This document shows positions 1-9,300 of a DNA stretch of 64,000 nucleotides, one piece after another. Numbering within the stretch: position 1 is the first letter of the stretch; each line of letters begins with the position of its first letter. The DNA comes from Marinilabiliaceae bacterium JC017. GTDB lineage: Bacteria; Bacteroidota; Bacteroidia; Bacteroidales; Marinilabiliaceae. The notes under the pieces were generated by a model. It was not told the DNA's origin. It did no database searches and saw nothing but the letters and a program-made list of their open reading frames with translations. The DNA lies in the NCBI GenBank assembly GCA_004296775.1, contig RHGE01000011.1:1-64000 (forward strand), written 5' to 3'. Position numbers and translations under genes: made by a program.

Positions 1-544
1 CAATACGAAGATAATGACCAAAATAACATCAATAATAGCCTTTGGCTAGCTGCATCCTGAGAACATGATAATTAGACGCGAATCAACAGCCTATTGTGAA
101 ATTTAACACCCTTAATTATAGGGCATATTAAGCGTGGGAAACTTTAGTGGCTATATTTTAGCGTTTATTTTTGGTCTTCGATGTTGTTTGTGAGTTGCTG
201 CCTTGTTGTCAATATGATCAAAACCATTGGAAAATCAATAGCTGACGATCTATTGAAAATTAAGTTGAATTAAAAAACATACTGACAGATGCTCTTTGTG
301 CAAAGAAAGGTTTTCATGGTAAGGGAAAGATGGATCGCTAATTAGGAATGAATAAAGGAGGGTTGAGGATAACTTTTTACCTTATGTTGCGTTTAATAGG
401 GAGTATTAGTGGGTAATAGTAGAAACTGATAGAATCTAAATATTGATGAAACGTCTATGATTAAAGAATTATTAACTCATACACGAGAATGATTATTTGA
501 TTATGGTAAGTTTCATACGGTAATTGAAAAGAGAAAATAAACGT
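1..544. other. Non-coding stretch upstream of the first gene
   Basis: AT-rich DNA in which I see no convincing coding sequence, RNA gene or repeat. It must hold the promoter of the SPOR-like gene that starts at 545, but no clear TTTG/TAnnTTTG pair stands out. Confidence 0.5.
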
Positions 545-1684
545 ATGAAAAATTTGATGATCAATCTTTTATTGAGAAGAGAAGTCTGCGTAGGAGCCTT
601 GTTGGTATTGTTTTCCATTGCGGGAAAGGGGCAAAGCCATGAAGATGTGGTATCCCTTCAGTTTGCAGATAGAGATATTCGAGCCATTGCCAAAGCGGAT
701 AAATTAATTCATAAAGGAGATGAATTATTGAAAGGGGCAGGGGTAATAGAGGCCGAGATTTCGGAACTTCAAAATTCAGACGGGCGGATTAAAATGCGGA
801 AAATCAGTAAGCTCAGCCAGAAAGTGGATAAGATTAAAATAAGTGCTGCGGTATACTTACACGATGGTTATAATAAAAAGCATAAAGCCTATAATAATAA
901 AATAGAGGCGTTGCAAGAATTGGGAATTGCTGATTATGCCACAGATTTGCAGTATGCTTATGCTTTTGGAAAAGAGAAAAATAAGAAAGCAAGGAAGTTG
1001 TATCGTAAGTCTGATAATATGGCCAATTTGAATGAATCTGTGAATTTGATTGAATTGGCACAAAAGCATCAGCAGGAAGGGTTGGAAAAAGAGTATGAAA
1101 TCATTCGAAAAGTAGTCGAAGGTGGTTCATCAATTGCAGAGGAATCAGTCATTGCGGAAGAGCAGGTAGTGGCTAATAGTGATGAGCCATCTGTTGATTC
1201 GGTATCTGTTGATGGGAAGGATGAATCCCTAATTGCTGCATTGCCACTGGATAATCAGAGTGTGAATGTGGCAGGACCGGCAGTTGGGATGGCCGTAACA
1301 TCAACTATTGTGGCAACAATAGCCGATGATGAGATGGCAGAGAATGGTGTTGAAGTGATAGGTACAGAATCAGAAGAGTTGGTTCCTGAGGAGAATATTG
1401 CTGAAACAAAAGCTCAAAATGTGGGAGATGTGTTTCTTTCAATTCAGTTTTTGGCTGATAATAAAGCCGTCTCGGATGCACAGCTAAAACAAGTATATAA
1501 TGGCCGGCAAGAAATTGTTGAAATGACAGGTGATGGATGGTATCGTTACTCTGCAGGTAAATTTTCATCTGTGGAAGCAGCCAAAAAGGTAATGAAGGAG
1601 GAGTCAATCAAAGGATTTGTCGTGGCCTATAAAGAAGGGAATCGCATTACTATTAGTGAGGCCCTTAAATTGCTTAAAAACTAG
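545..1684 (+). CDS. Secreted protein with C-terminal SPOR-like domain
   Basis: About 379 residues. A TTG at 524 is also in frame, but the ATG at 545 places a normal signal peptide at the N-terminus (MKNLMINLLLRREVCVGALL, ending near GKGQS), so 545 is preferred. Residues about 30-200 look helical and charged. About 200-290 is an acidic, low-complexity linker. The last 85 or so residues (from VFLSIQFLADNKAVSD, with GDGWYRYSAGKFSS and GFVVAY) have the alternating strand/helix pattern of SPOR domains, which in other bacteria bind denuded peptidoglycan. I infer a periplasmic or outer-membrane envelope role. It lies 23 bp before the DUF6588-like gene and may share its transcript. The SPOR call is from pattern only. 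Confidence 0.6.
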   Translation: MKNLMINLLLRREVCVGALLVLFSIAGKGQSHEDVVSLQFADRDIRAIAKADKLIHKGDELLKGAGVIEAEISELQNSDGRIKMRKISKLSQKVDKIKISAAVYLHDGYNKKHKAYNNKIEALQELGIADYATDLQYAYAFGKEKNKKARKLYRKSDNMANLNESVNLIELAQKHQQEGLEKEYEIIRKVVEGGSSIAEESVIAEEQVVANSDEPSVDSVSVDGKDESLIAALPLDNQSVNVAGPAVGMAVTSTIVATIADDEMAENGVEVIGTESEELVPEENIAETKAQNVGDVFLSIQFLADNKAVSDAQLKQVYNGRQEIVEMTGDGWYRYSAGKFSSVEAAKKVMKEESIKGFVVAYKEGNRITISEALKLLKN

Positions 1685-1707
1685 AAACCTATTCATCAAT
1701 TTATATC

Positions 1708-2721
1708 ATGAAGAAACAACTATTCATTGGTGCGCTGTTAATACTGATAAACATTGGTAGTGTAAAGGCACAGAAAGAAGTGATTGATTTTTTAAATGCC
1801 GGTGTGGCTGATGCCAACACTTTAGCACATGCTTATTTGAAACCTTATGGCGAGATGTTGGGGACCAACCTTAATAGTGGCTGGTACAATTCAGCTAAAG
1901 TGCATAAGATTGGGGGGGTTGATTTTACGTTATCCGTTAGTTATACCATGGTCCCCAATAGTGGAAAGAAGTATGATATAAATCCCCTGGAAAGCCAACT
2001 GACCAATGTGAAATTGTCAGATCCCAACAACTCTGTGGCGCCCACTGTTGCCGGAGAGTTTGGGCCAAATGAGACTTTGCCGGAATTACAAATGAAGGAT
2101 GATCCAACTGGTTTAACCAGGTTTTCTGTACCTAATGGTTCAGGTTTCGATGCCATGCCAACTCCGATGATTCAAGGTGCGGTTGGCTTGCCGTTTCATA
2201 CTGAAGTAATGGGACGATTCATGCCTAAGGTGGAATACAAGGATTATGGTAAGGCGTTTTTATGGGGAATTGGGGTAAAGCACTCTTTGAAGGATTATAT
2301 TCCTTTTGTGAAGCGTGTACCCTTTTTACAATTATCGGTATTAGGTGCCTATACTAAGTTTGAAAGTAGTTTGGGAGTGGAGTACGGAGCGCCTGAAGAG
2401 ATTGGTTTGAATGAAGGTAAGCTTGAAATAAATTCTAATGCTTATACCGGACGTCTGTTGGTGGGAGCCAACTTTCCAGTGATTGCTTTGTACACAGGTA
2501 TGGGATACGGTAACACTAAAAGCGGTTTTGGTGTTAAGGGTACGTTTGTTACTACAGTAGATGGAGAAGTGACGGATCCCATAGATTTAAATTATACCAC
2601 TTCAGGGTTTGATTTCAATGTCGGTATGCGTTTGCGACTGGCTGTGTTTTCCATTCATGCCGACTATTCTGTTGGTGACTATTCCATGATTACAGCCGGT
2701 GTAGGAATTAATTTCAGGTAG
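1708..2721 (+). CDS. DUF6588-like outer-membrane protein
   Basis: 337 residues with a signal peptide ending at KAQ. The segment ADANTLAHAYLKPYGEMLG followed by LNSGWYNSAKVHKIGGVDFT matches my memory of the DUF6588 family of Bacteroidota. The rest alternates short amphipathic strands and ends GVGINFR, with a terminal aromatic followed by Arg, as in a small outer-membrane beta-barrel. Function unknown. The gene follows the SPOR-like gene by 23 bp and ends just before a strong terminator, so the two probably form a transcription unit. Confidence 0.7.
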   Translation: MKKQLFIGALLILINIGSVKAQKEVIDFLNAGVADANTLAHAYLKPYGEMLGTNLNSGWYNSAKVHKIGGVDFTLSVSYTMVPNSGKKYDINPLESQLTNVKLSDPNNSVAPTVAGEFGPNETLPELQMKDDPTGLTRFSVPNGSGFDAMPTPMIQGAVGLPFHTEVMGRFMPKVEYKDYGKAFLWGIGVKHSLKDYIPFVKRVPFLQLSVLGAYTKFESSLGVEYGAPEEIGLNEGKLEINSNAYTGRLLVGANFPVIALYTGMGYGNTKSGFGVKGTFVTTVDGEVTDPIDLNYTTSGFDFNVGMRLRLAVFSIHADYSVGDYSMITAGVGINFR

Positions 2722-2752
2722 AAATTCAGAAGAGCGTTGAAATAGAGAAAAT

Positions 2753-2790
2753 AAAAAGCTGTTAGTGTTTATTGTGCTAACAGCTTTTTA
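2753..2790 (+). terminator. Rho-independent terminator
   Basis: A perfect 13-bp inverted repeat, AAAAAGCTGTTAG (2753-2765) and CTAACAGCTTTTT (2777-2789), with an 11-nt loop. It lies 31 bp after the DUF6588-like gene and its right arm ends in a T run. Confidence 0.85.
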
Positions 2791-2804
2791 TTGCATGGGG
2801 TATA

Positions 2805-2922
2805 TTAAGCTAAAATAGCTCGTTAAGCTTGAAAAACAGTTTGTGTTGAATTGATGGTCAAAATGAGGTTGTTGTAAATCAATCTAAGGACTATTATCTA
2901 CACTTTAAAGATCTATTATTAA
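2805..2922. repeat. Degenerate dispersed intergenic repeat, copy 1
   Basis: Begins AGCTCGTTAAGCTTGAAAA, continues with CAGTTTGT and TGTAAATC, and ends GATCTATTATT. The same order of motifs occurs at 11736-11874 and more loosely at 21354-21497. This copy lies directly after a terminator and runs into the stop codon of the leftward nitroreductase gene. Confidence 0.45.
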
Positions 2923-3449
2923 GAGAATGATTTTCCATATTTCCCTTCAAAAACAATGTCATGAATATCTTTTCTGATTTTTAAAGGAGTTTGCTGTTCT
3001 TGTGGGTAACCAATAGGAAGAAGAGCAACAGGTTCCATATATTCAGGAAGCTCCAGAGATTCACGAACTTTTTGAGTATCGAAATGACAAACCCAGCAAG
3101 TACCAAGTCCCAGTTCTGTTGCTCTTAAGGTCATGTGGTCGATGGCGATGGCAACATCAATGTCGCAGTGATCTTTGTCGTCATAAGATCGTTTCCATGA
3201 TTGTTCATGATTGCCACAAGCCACAATTATTTGTGGGGCCTGTTTGAACCAGTCGCGGTCATACGCCTCTTTTACCTGGTCAATCACAGGTGACTCAGAA
3301 ACGACAATAAAGCACCAGGGCTGACGGTTCGCTGCAGAGGGTGCCATGCGGCCGGCTTCGAGCACTTGAGTCATGAGTGCTTTGGAAACTTTTTGTGCTT
3401 TAAATTTTCTGACGGAATATCTTTCCTTTAAAAGCTGATTAAAATGCAT
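2919..3449 (-). CDS. Nitroreductase family protein
   Basis: 176 residues, typical of short FMN-dependent nitroreductases, which reduce nitro compounds, quinones or flavins with NAD(P)H. The N-terminal KERYSVRKFKAQ is the usual FMN-phosphate-binding RxSxRxF motif. MAPSAANRQPWCF matches the APSAxNxQPW signature. GLGTCWVCHFD and LLPIGYP match the C-terminal conserved blocks. No signal peptide, so cytoplasmic. Transcribed divergently from the ElyC-like gene with 88 bp between. The physiological substrate cannot be told from sequence. Confidence 0.9.
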   Translation of the reverse strand: MHFNQLLKERYSVRKFKAQKVSKALMTQVLEAGRMAPSAANRQPWCFIVVSESPVIDQVKEAYDRDWFKQAPQIIVACGNHEQSWKRSYDDKDHCDIDVAIAIDHMTLRATELGLGTCWVCHFDTQKVRESLELPEYMEPVALLPIGYPQEQQTPLKIRKDIHDIVFEGKYGKSFS

Positions 3450-3486
3450 GATAACTATTTTTGGTCTCTAAATTAATGAAGTGTTA

Positions 3487-3494
3487 CAAATTTA
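3487..3494 (-). promoter_or_regulatory. Candidate -7 element for the nitroreductase gene
   Basis: On the minus strand this reads TAAATTTG, an exact match to the Bacteroidota -7 consensus TAnnTTTG, 38 bp upstream of the start codon. No clear TTTG is seen at -33, so only half the promoter is supported. Confidence 0.4.
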
Positions 3495-3537
3495 ATTTTT
3501 ATCGGGACATTTTACCATAAACTGTAATTGAAATCAT

Positions 3538-4302
3538 ATGTTTTTTCTATTGTCTAAAGTTTTGGGGGTGATGGTATCTCCTTTTTTATGGATTTGTATC
3601 TTGTTACTTTGCCGGTTGTTTTTTCGGTCTTCAAAATGGAGGAATGTACTGCTTTTAATAGCTGTATTACTGTTTGTTATTTTTTCGAACCCTTTGTTGT
3701 TCCGATGGACAATAAATTCATGGGAAGCTGCACCGGAGAGTATGGAGGAAGTAACAAAAAAAGCAGATTATGTGGTTGTGTTGGGAGGTATGTCTACTTA
3801 TTATGCCGAGGCTGAGAGGGTGCGTTTTTTTCAAAGTGCCGATCGTCTGTTTCAGGCTATTGACTTATATCAAAACGGTGGGGTGGAAAATATTATTATA
3901 TCAGGAGGAACCTCTAAGATTCTGCATAAAGAAAAACCAGAGGCTATCTTTTTAAAAGATTATCTGATGAAAATAGGTGTGGCGGCCGATGCTATTGTGA
4001 TTGATTCATTAAGTCGGAATACGCATGAAAATGCAGTTTGTACGCGACAGTTATTTGATGAAAATGGGTGGAAGCGAAAAATAGTATTAGTTACTTCCGC
4101 ATTTCATATGCCCAGGGCCAGCAGGTGTTTTATAAAAGAAGGTTTCGAGGTGGTTTGTTACAACACGGATTTTTTAAGAAGTAGTTCGCCGATTAGTTTC
4201 TGTGAGAGTTTTATTCCTTCTGTATCTACGCTATCCACTTGGGAATTATTAATTAAAGAGTGGATTGGTCTATTTGTTTATGCTTTAAAAGGATATGTGT
4301 AA
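3538..4302 (+). CDS. ElyC/SanA/YdcF family membrane protein (DUF218)
   Basis: 254 residues. Two hydrophobic segments occupy roughly residues 5-28 and 36-55, giving an N-terminal membrane anchor. The DUF218 core follows: ADYVVVLGGM, then RLFQAIDLYQNGGVENIIISGG, then DSLSRNTHENA and VTSAFHMPRA. Family members such as E. coli ElyC and SanA affect envelope integrity and lipid-carrier or peptidoglycan metabolism. The biochemical reaction is unsettled. It stands alone between the divergent nitroreductase and a terminator overlapping its own stop codon. Confidence 0.85.
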   Translation: MFFLLSKVLGVMVSPFLWICILLLCRLFFRSSKWRNVLLLIAVLLFVIFSNPLLFRWTINSWEAAPESMEEVTKKADYVVVLGGMSTYYAEAERVRFFQSADRLFQAIDLYQNGGVENIIISGGTSKILHKEKPEAIFLKDYLMKIGVAADAIVIDSLSRNTHENAVCTRQLFDENGWKRKIVLVTSAFHMPRASRCFIKEGFEVVCYNTDFLRSSSPISFCESFIPSVSTLSTWELLIKEWIGLFVYALKGYV

Positions 4303-4326
4303 TCCTTTTAAAGCATTTTATTTTTT
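4280..4326 (+). terminator. Terminator overlapping the end of the ElyC-like gene
   Basis: A perfect 15-bp inverted repeat, ATGCTTTAAAAGGAT (4280-4294) and ATCCTTTTAAAGCAT (4302-4316), is followed by T-rich sequence. The left arm is coding and the stop codon (4300-4302) sits at the loop. This separates the gene from sigma/FecR locus 1. Confidence 0.85.
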
Positions 4327-4343
4327 AATCTTTAAATCTCTGT

Positions 4344-4351
4344 TAAATTTG
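4344..4351 (+). promoter_or_regulatory. Candidate -7 element for the locus 1 sigma gene
   Basis: TAAATTTG matches TAnnTTTG exactly and lies 46 bp before the ATG at 4398. The expected TTTG about 20 bp further upstream is not present, so this is a partial promoter match. Confidence 0.45.
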
Positions 4352-4397
4352 CACCTCTTAATTATTACGGGGTAGTTAAATTTAACAACGGGTGTTA

Positions 4398-4982
4398 ATG
4401 CACTTGGAAAGTAGTTACGCAGACAGAATTATTAAAGGGGATATTTCTGCTTTTGAAAAGTTTTACAAACTTTATTTTCAAAGGTTGAAGAATTTTGCCA
4501 CAATGTTTTTGGATCAATCTGATCAGGCGGAAGATATTGTGCAGGAGTCTTTTTGTGCACTCTGGACAAGTCGGGACAAGATTAAGCCAGAACAGTCCTT
4601 GGAAGGATTTGTGTTTACTATGGTACGTAACCGTTGTTTGAATGTCATCAAGCAAAAAGACGTTCATGAGAAGTTTATTGATTTTGCCCTCCAATATGAA
4701 TATATCTCACAGGCCTATCATACCGATTTTGATTTGAATGATTCAGATGAAAAACACGATTTGTTGGGTGAGATAAAGGACGCCATTGAGAAGCTTCCGG
4801 ATAAGCGCAAGCGTGTCTTTACCTTAAGTCGTATTGATGGGCTTTCTAATAAGGAAATTGCTTCCGAAGTTGGGATTACTGTCAAAGGGGTTGAAAGACA
4901 TATTACAAAGGCCCACGAATTTCTTCGTAAAGATCTTAAGCATCTGGCCCCGGTGATTCTTCAAATTTTCATGTTTCTGTAA
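4398..4982 (+). CDS. ECF RNA polymerase sigma factor, locus 1
   Basis: About 194 residues from the ATG at 4398 (a GTG two codons earlier is possible). Region 2 is seen in FEKFYKLYFQRLKNFATMF, DQAEDIVQESFCALW and VRNRCLNVIKQK. Region 4 is seen in AIEKLPDKRKRVFTLSRIDG and LSNKEIASEVGITVKGVERH, a helix-turn-helix. This is the FecI-like group expanded in Bacteroidota. It should be held by the FecR protein encoded next and released when the locus 1 SusC binds ligand, then recruit polymerase to the susC promoter. The order sigma-fecR-susC-susD supports this. Confidence 0.93.
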   Translation: MHLESSYADRIIKGDISAFEKFYKLYFQRLKNFATMFLDQSDQAEDIVQESFCALWTSRDKIKPEQSLEGFVFTMVRNRCLNVIKQKDVHEKFIDFALQYEYISQAYHTDFDLNDSDEKHDLLGEIKDAIEKLPDKRKRVFTLSRIDGLSNKEIASEVGITVKGVERHITKAHEFLRKDLKHLAPVILQIFMFL

Positions 4983-5092
4983 TTCATTGATTGATAATAC
5001 TTGGTGCTTAATTTTATATTTTTTTAAAAAAAATTAAAAAATAAGGGTGGGGTTTTTAATATGAGATTGTAATTGTAGTGAGAAGTGAAAAA

Positions 5093-6283
5093 ATGATAAG
5101 ATTTTCAAAAAATATAAAAGAAGCAATTACACGTTACGTGCATGGATCATCTTCCGTAGATGAACTACAAGCGTTAGGTGAATGGTTGTCTTCTTCTGAT
5201 GAAAATAAAGATAAGTTTAGGAAGCTTAGTATTGAAGCGGGTGATGAGTTGCTAAAAGAGAATGCGCCGGAAGTTGATGCCTGCTGGCAGAATTTTTACG
5301 CACAATATTTAGTGGAAGAAAAGAAACCGGCAAGGAAAATGTGGCTTACCCTACAGCGAGTGGCTGCTATTTTTGTAATTGCATTAACTGCCGGGATAGT
5401 GGGGTGGTATCAATTTTCTTTCAATAAGACATCTGAATATGAAAGCTTTTTAGCGAAAGATGTAGAGAACGTAGAGGATACCCGATTGATTTTTGAGGAT
5501 GGGCAAGATTTTGCAATAGCTGATTCACATTCAGATATCGAAATAGCTGCCGATGGAAAATCAGTAGCGGTAAATGAGCAGGAAAGAATTGATAAAGGAG
5601 AAGCGAATCAAACCGATTCGGAGAAATTAACTCAGTTAATAGTGCCTTATGGAAAAACATCTAAGTTGGTTTTAGCAGATGGAACAAACGTTTGGTTAAA
5701 TGCTGGAAGCCGGCTTATTTTTCCCATGTCATTTAAGAAAAAGAACCGGGAGGTTTATTTGGAAGGGGAGGCTTTTTTTGATGTGACTCACAATGAGAAA
5801 CAGCCATTTGTTGTTAAAACATCTGATATGCATTTCAGAGTTTTGGGGACCTGTTTCAATATTAATTCCTTTTCTAAAAATAATAAGGTTGAAGCTGTTT
5901 TAGTGAAAGGGTCTTTGCAAGTGGAGAACAAAGCCTTTATAGATAAAAAGCAAGTGGTTCTGGTACCTGGACAAAAGAGTGAGTTTGTAAAAAGTGAGGA
6001 GCGTTTAACGGTGCATGAGGTGAATACCAAATATTATACTTCTTGGAAAGAAGGGTATCTGCTTATGAAAAAACGGAGCTTATCTGAAGTTGTCAGCAAG
6101 CTTGAAAATTATTATAATTTAAAGGTCGTTATGGACGAGGGGATTAGTGATGATGCAATATCTATATCGGGGAAGTTGGTGCTTTCAAAGAATATAGAAA
6201 AGGTGTTTGGTGCGTTGTGCGATTTATCTGACCTGAAATACTATACAGAAGGCGAGAAAATATATCTCAAAGAAGCAAAATAA
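5093..6283 (+). CDS. FecR-family anti-sigma factor, locus 1
   Basis: About 396 residues from the ATG at 5093 (a GTG at 5078 is also in frame). The N-terminal cytoplasmic part (RYVHGSSSVDELQALGEWL) would bind the sigma factor. A single membrane segment lies near VAAIFVIALTAGIVGWY. The periplasmic FecR domain shows the usual series LIVPYGKTSKLVLADGTNVW, LNAGSRLIFP, VYLEGEAFFDVTHNEKQPF and FRVLGTCFNI, and the C-terminal STN-like part includes SEVVSKLENYYNLKV. It passes the SusC signal across the inner membrane. A long acidic insert (about residues 110-185) between membrane segment and FecR core makes it longer than the locus 2 copy. Confidence 0.92.
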   Translation: MIRFSKNIKEAITRYVHGSSSVDELQALGEWLSSSDENKDKFRKLSIEAGDELLKENAPEVDACWQNFYAQYLVEEKKPARKMWLTLQRVAAIFVIALTAGIVGWYQFSFNKTSEYESFLAKDVENVEDTRLIFEDGQDFAIADSHSDIEIAADGKSVAVNEQERIDKGEANQTDSEKLTQLIVPYGKTSKLVLADGTNVWLNAGSRLIFPMSFKKKNREVYLEGEAFFDVTHNEKQPFVVKTSDMHFRVLGTCFNINSFSKNNKVEAVLVKGSLQVENKAFIDKKQVVLVPGQKSEFVKSEERLTVHEVNTKYYTSWKEGYLLMKKRSLSEVVSKLENYYNLKVVMDEGISDDAISISGKLVLSKNIEKVFGALCDLSDLKYYTEGEKIYLKEAK

Positions 6284-6285
6284 GA

Positions 6286-6315
6286 CAGGGTATGTCCGGC
6301 GAAAAACATACCCTG
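6286..6315 (+). promoter_or_regulatory. Stem-loop between fecR and susC, locus 1
   Basis: A perfect 10-bp inverted repeat, CAGGGTATGT (6286-6295) and ACATACCCTG (6306-6315), with a 10-nt loop. It starts 2 bp after the fecR stop and ends 46 bp before the susC start. No T run follows, so it is not a standard terminator. It may stabilise the susC message end or attenuate read-through. Loci 2 and 4 have stem-loops at the same place. Confidence 0.65.
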
Positions 6316-6361
6316 AACAAATAATGTGTAATTGTTAATAAAAATTAAACGAGGCAAATTT

Positions 6362-9300
6362 ATGAAAAAAAATGAAATTTGGCCTTCTCTTTCAACAAAA
6401 GAGAGAAGTGGCCATGGCTTTCATTGGTTAAAAGCAGGGCTTGTATTTCTCTGTCTGCTTTCATTACCAGCCTTTGGTAGGAATCAGTTAGAGGAAAAAA
6501 AACTTAGTTTAAAGCTGAGTGACGTAACGCTTTCAGAGTTTTTTAACATTATTGAATCAAAAAGCGACTTTGTATTTATTTACAATGATGCGCAAATCGA
6601 TCCAAATTCAACAATTTCGTTGAATGCGAGTGACGAAACAGTTGAAGAGATTTTAAAAGAGGTATTAGGAGATGTATCTTTTAAATTCTATGACAATCAA
6701 GTAGTAATTAAAAAGAATGAGACAGAGGAAGCGCTAACTCGTACTAATGAAGTAGAGCTTGACCTGTTGAGTCAGCAACAAACTAAAAAAGTAAGTGGTA
6801 ACGTAACTGATAAATCAGGTTATGGTATCCCGGGTGTAAACGTTTCTGTAAAAGGAACAACAAACGGTACTATAACTAATATCGATGGTGCTTATACTTT
6901 AGAGGTAAATGATGACGCTATTTTGGTGTTCTCATTTATTGGATTTATTTCACAGGAAGTACCTGTGGTAAGCACATCCACAGTAAACGTTGTATTGGAA
7001 GAAGAAGTAATGTCTGTTGATGAGGTGGTAGTTACTGCCTTGGGTATCAAGAGAGAAAAGAAAGCTCTTGGATATGCGGCTGCAGAAGTTGGTGCTGAAG
7101 CATTTGATAATGCTAAAGATGCTAACGTAATGGGCGCTCTTTCAGGACGTTTAGCTGGTGTGCAGATTAATACTACAGGTCAGGGAGCCGGAGGTTCTTC
7201 AAGTGTAATTATCCGTGGATCTGCTGTATTGTCAAAATCAAATGAGCCATTGTATGTAGTTGATGGTGTACCTATTTCCAATACTCAATTTTCCAATGCG
7301 GATGATTCTGGTAATGGTGGTATTGATTCCGGTAATGGTTTGTCTGGTATCGCTGCCGATGATATTGAAAATGTATCCGTGTTGAAAGGACCTGCCGCTA
7401 CTGCATTGTATGGATCTCGCGCTATTAATGGTGTAGTATTAGTTACTACTAAGTCAGGTAAAGGAGAAAAAGGAACCAGTGTAGAATTCAATTCTAACTT
7501 TACATTGGATATGGCCAATATTGCTTCTGACTGGCAAAGTGTATATGGTCAGGGCTTGCATGGAAAAGCTCCTCAGACTCAACCTGAAGGAGATGATAAT
7601 ACTTCTATGTGGGGAGCTAAATATTCAGATGTTGATACCTATATTAATTACCGCGGAGATAAAAAATCTTATAAGTTTTATGACAACGAAAAAGATTTTT
7701 ATGACCTGGGTATGACATGGTCTAATTCCATTGCTGTAACTCACAACGGGGAAAATTCAAACGTTCGTTTGTCTTATTCAAATACCACTAATGACGGTAT
7801 GGTTCCTCATACTTCCTATGATAGGAATACTTTGAATTTGGCAGGAGGAACAAAAGCTTTTGATGACAAATTGGAAATCAATGCTAAGATCTCCTATACA
7901 AAGGAAGAATCTACTAATGCCATGATGGGTTCAACACCTTTTAACCCAACATCTCAGTTGTTAGGTGTGCCAAATAACGTATCATTGGCTGATCTGAAAG
8001 ATTATAAAGATGCTAAAACAGGCTTGCCTGTGGGATTAGGAAGTAATAATTCAAACCCATACTGGACATTGAATGAAATTGATCACGCTTATACAAAGAA
8101 TCGGGTTATGACCTTGGTAAATGCCAAGTATAATTTCACTGATTATATAAGTGCTCAGGTACGTGGCGGTAGCGATATGACTTTCTATGGAAATGAATCT
8201 GTTTTCCCTATTGGAACACCATATTACGAAACAGGTCGTGCCAATATGACGAAAGCTGAAGAGACCGAGTCAAACTACGACTTCTTATTGACCTACGATA
8301 GGAATTTCACCGATATGATTGGAATTACTGTTAATGGTGGTGCTTCTCGCATGGATAGAGAGTATGAGTCTGTTTGTATTTTCTCTGATAATTTCTCGAT
8401 TCCTACCCTTCAACGTCCTGGTTATGGTACTAACAATACTCAGGAAATTGATTACAGCAAGAAACGGATTAATTCTGTTTACGGAACGGCTCAATTCAGA
8501 TATGGAAACTTTTGGTATGTAGATGTAACTGCTCGTAATGACTGGTCATCAACTTTACCATCAGATAATAACTCCTATTTCTATCCTTCAGTGAGCTCTT
8601 CTGTGATTATTTCTGATTTGGTAGAAATGCCATCATGGATGTCATTTGCAAAAGTGCGTGGTTCTTGGGCACAGGTTGGTTCTGATACTGATCCTTATGA
8701 GCTTGCATTGTTATATAATTTAGATAGCAATGCTCATCCGGGATGGGGAGGAAACAACATTATCGCTGGTGGTATTGATGGAGAAGTTATTCCTAATGCG
8801 GTTTTGAAGCCATCCATTATGACTTCTTACGAGCTTGGTGCTGACATGAAATTTTTCAATAATCGTGTTGGTATGGACATTACTTACTATAATTCTATTG
8901 CCGAGGATCAAATTATGCCGGTTACTGTTTCGTCCGCTTCCGGATACGGCCAGGCTATTGTGAATTCCGGATCTATTGAAAACAAAGGTTTTGAAGTTTC
9001 ATTGTATGCTACTCCTTATAAGACCAGTGATTTTTCATGGAATACCACGGTTAATTTCTCTAAGAACAGCAACGAGGTAGTTTCATTAGCTGACGGTGTA
9101 AAGCAATTAGAATTATTATCCGGAGCTGGTGTTAATGTAATTGCTACTGTTGGTAAGGAGTATGGTACTATTATGGGATCTACTTATCAGCGTGATGAAA
9201 AGGGAGAGATCAAATTGGATGAAAATGGTCTTCCTATGCCTACAAATGAATACTCTGCGTTAGGTTGCGGATATCACGATATCATGTTGGGATGGGTAAA

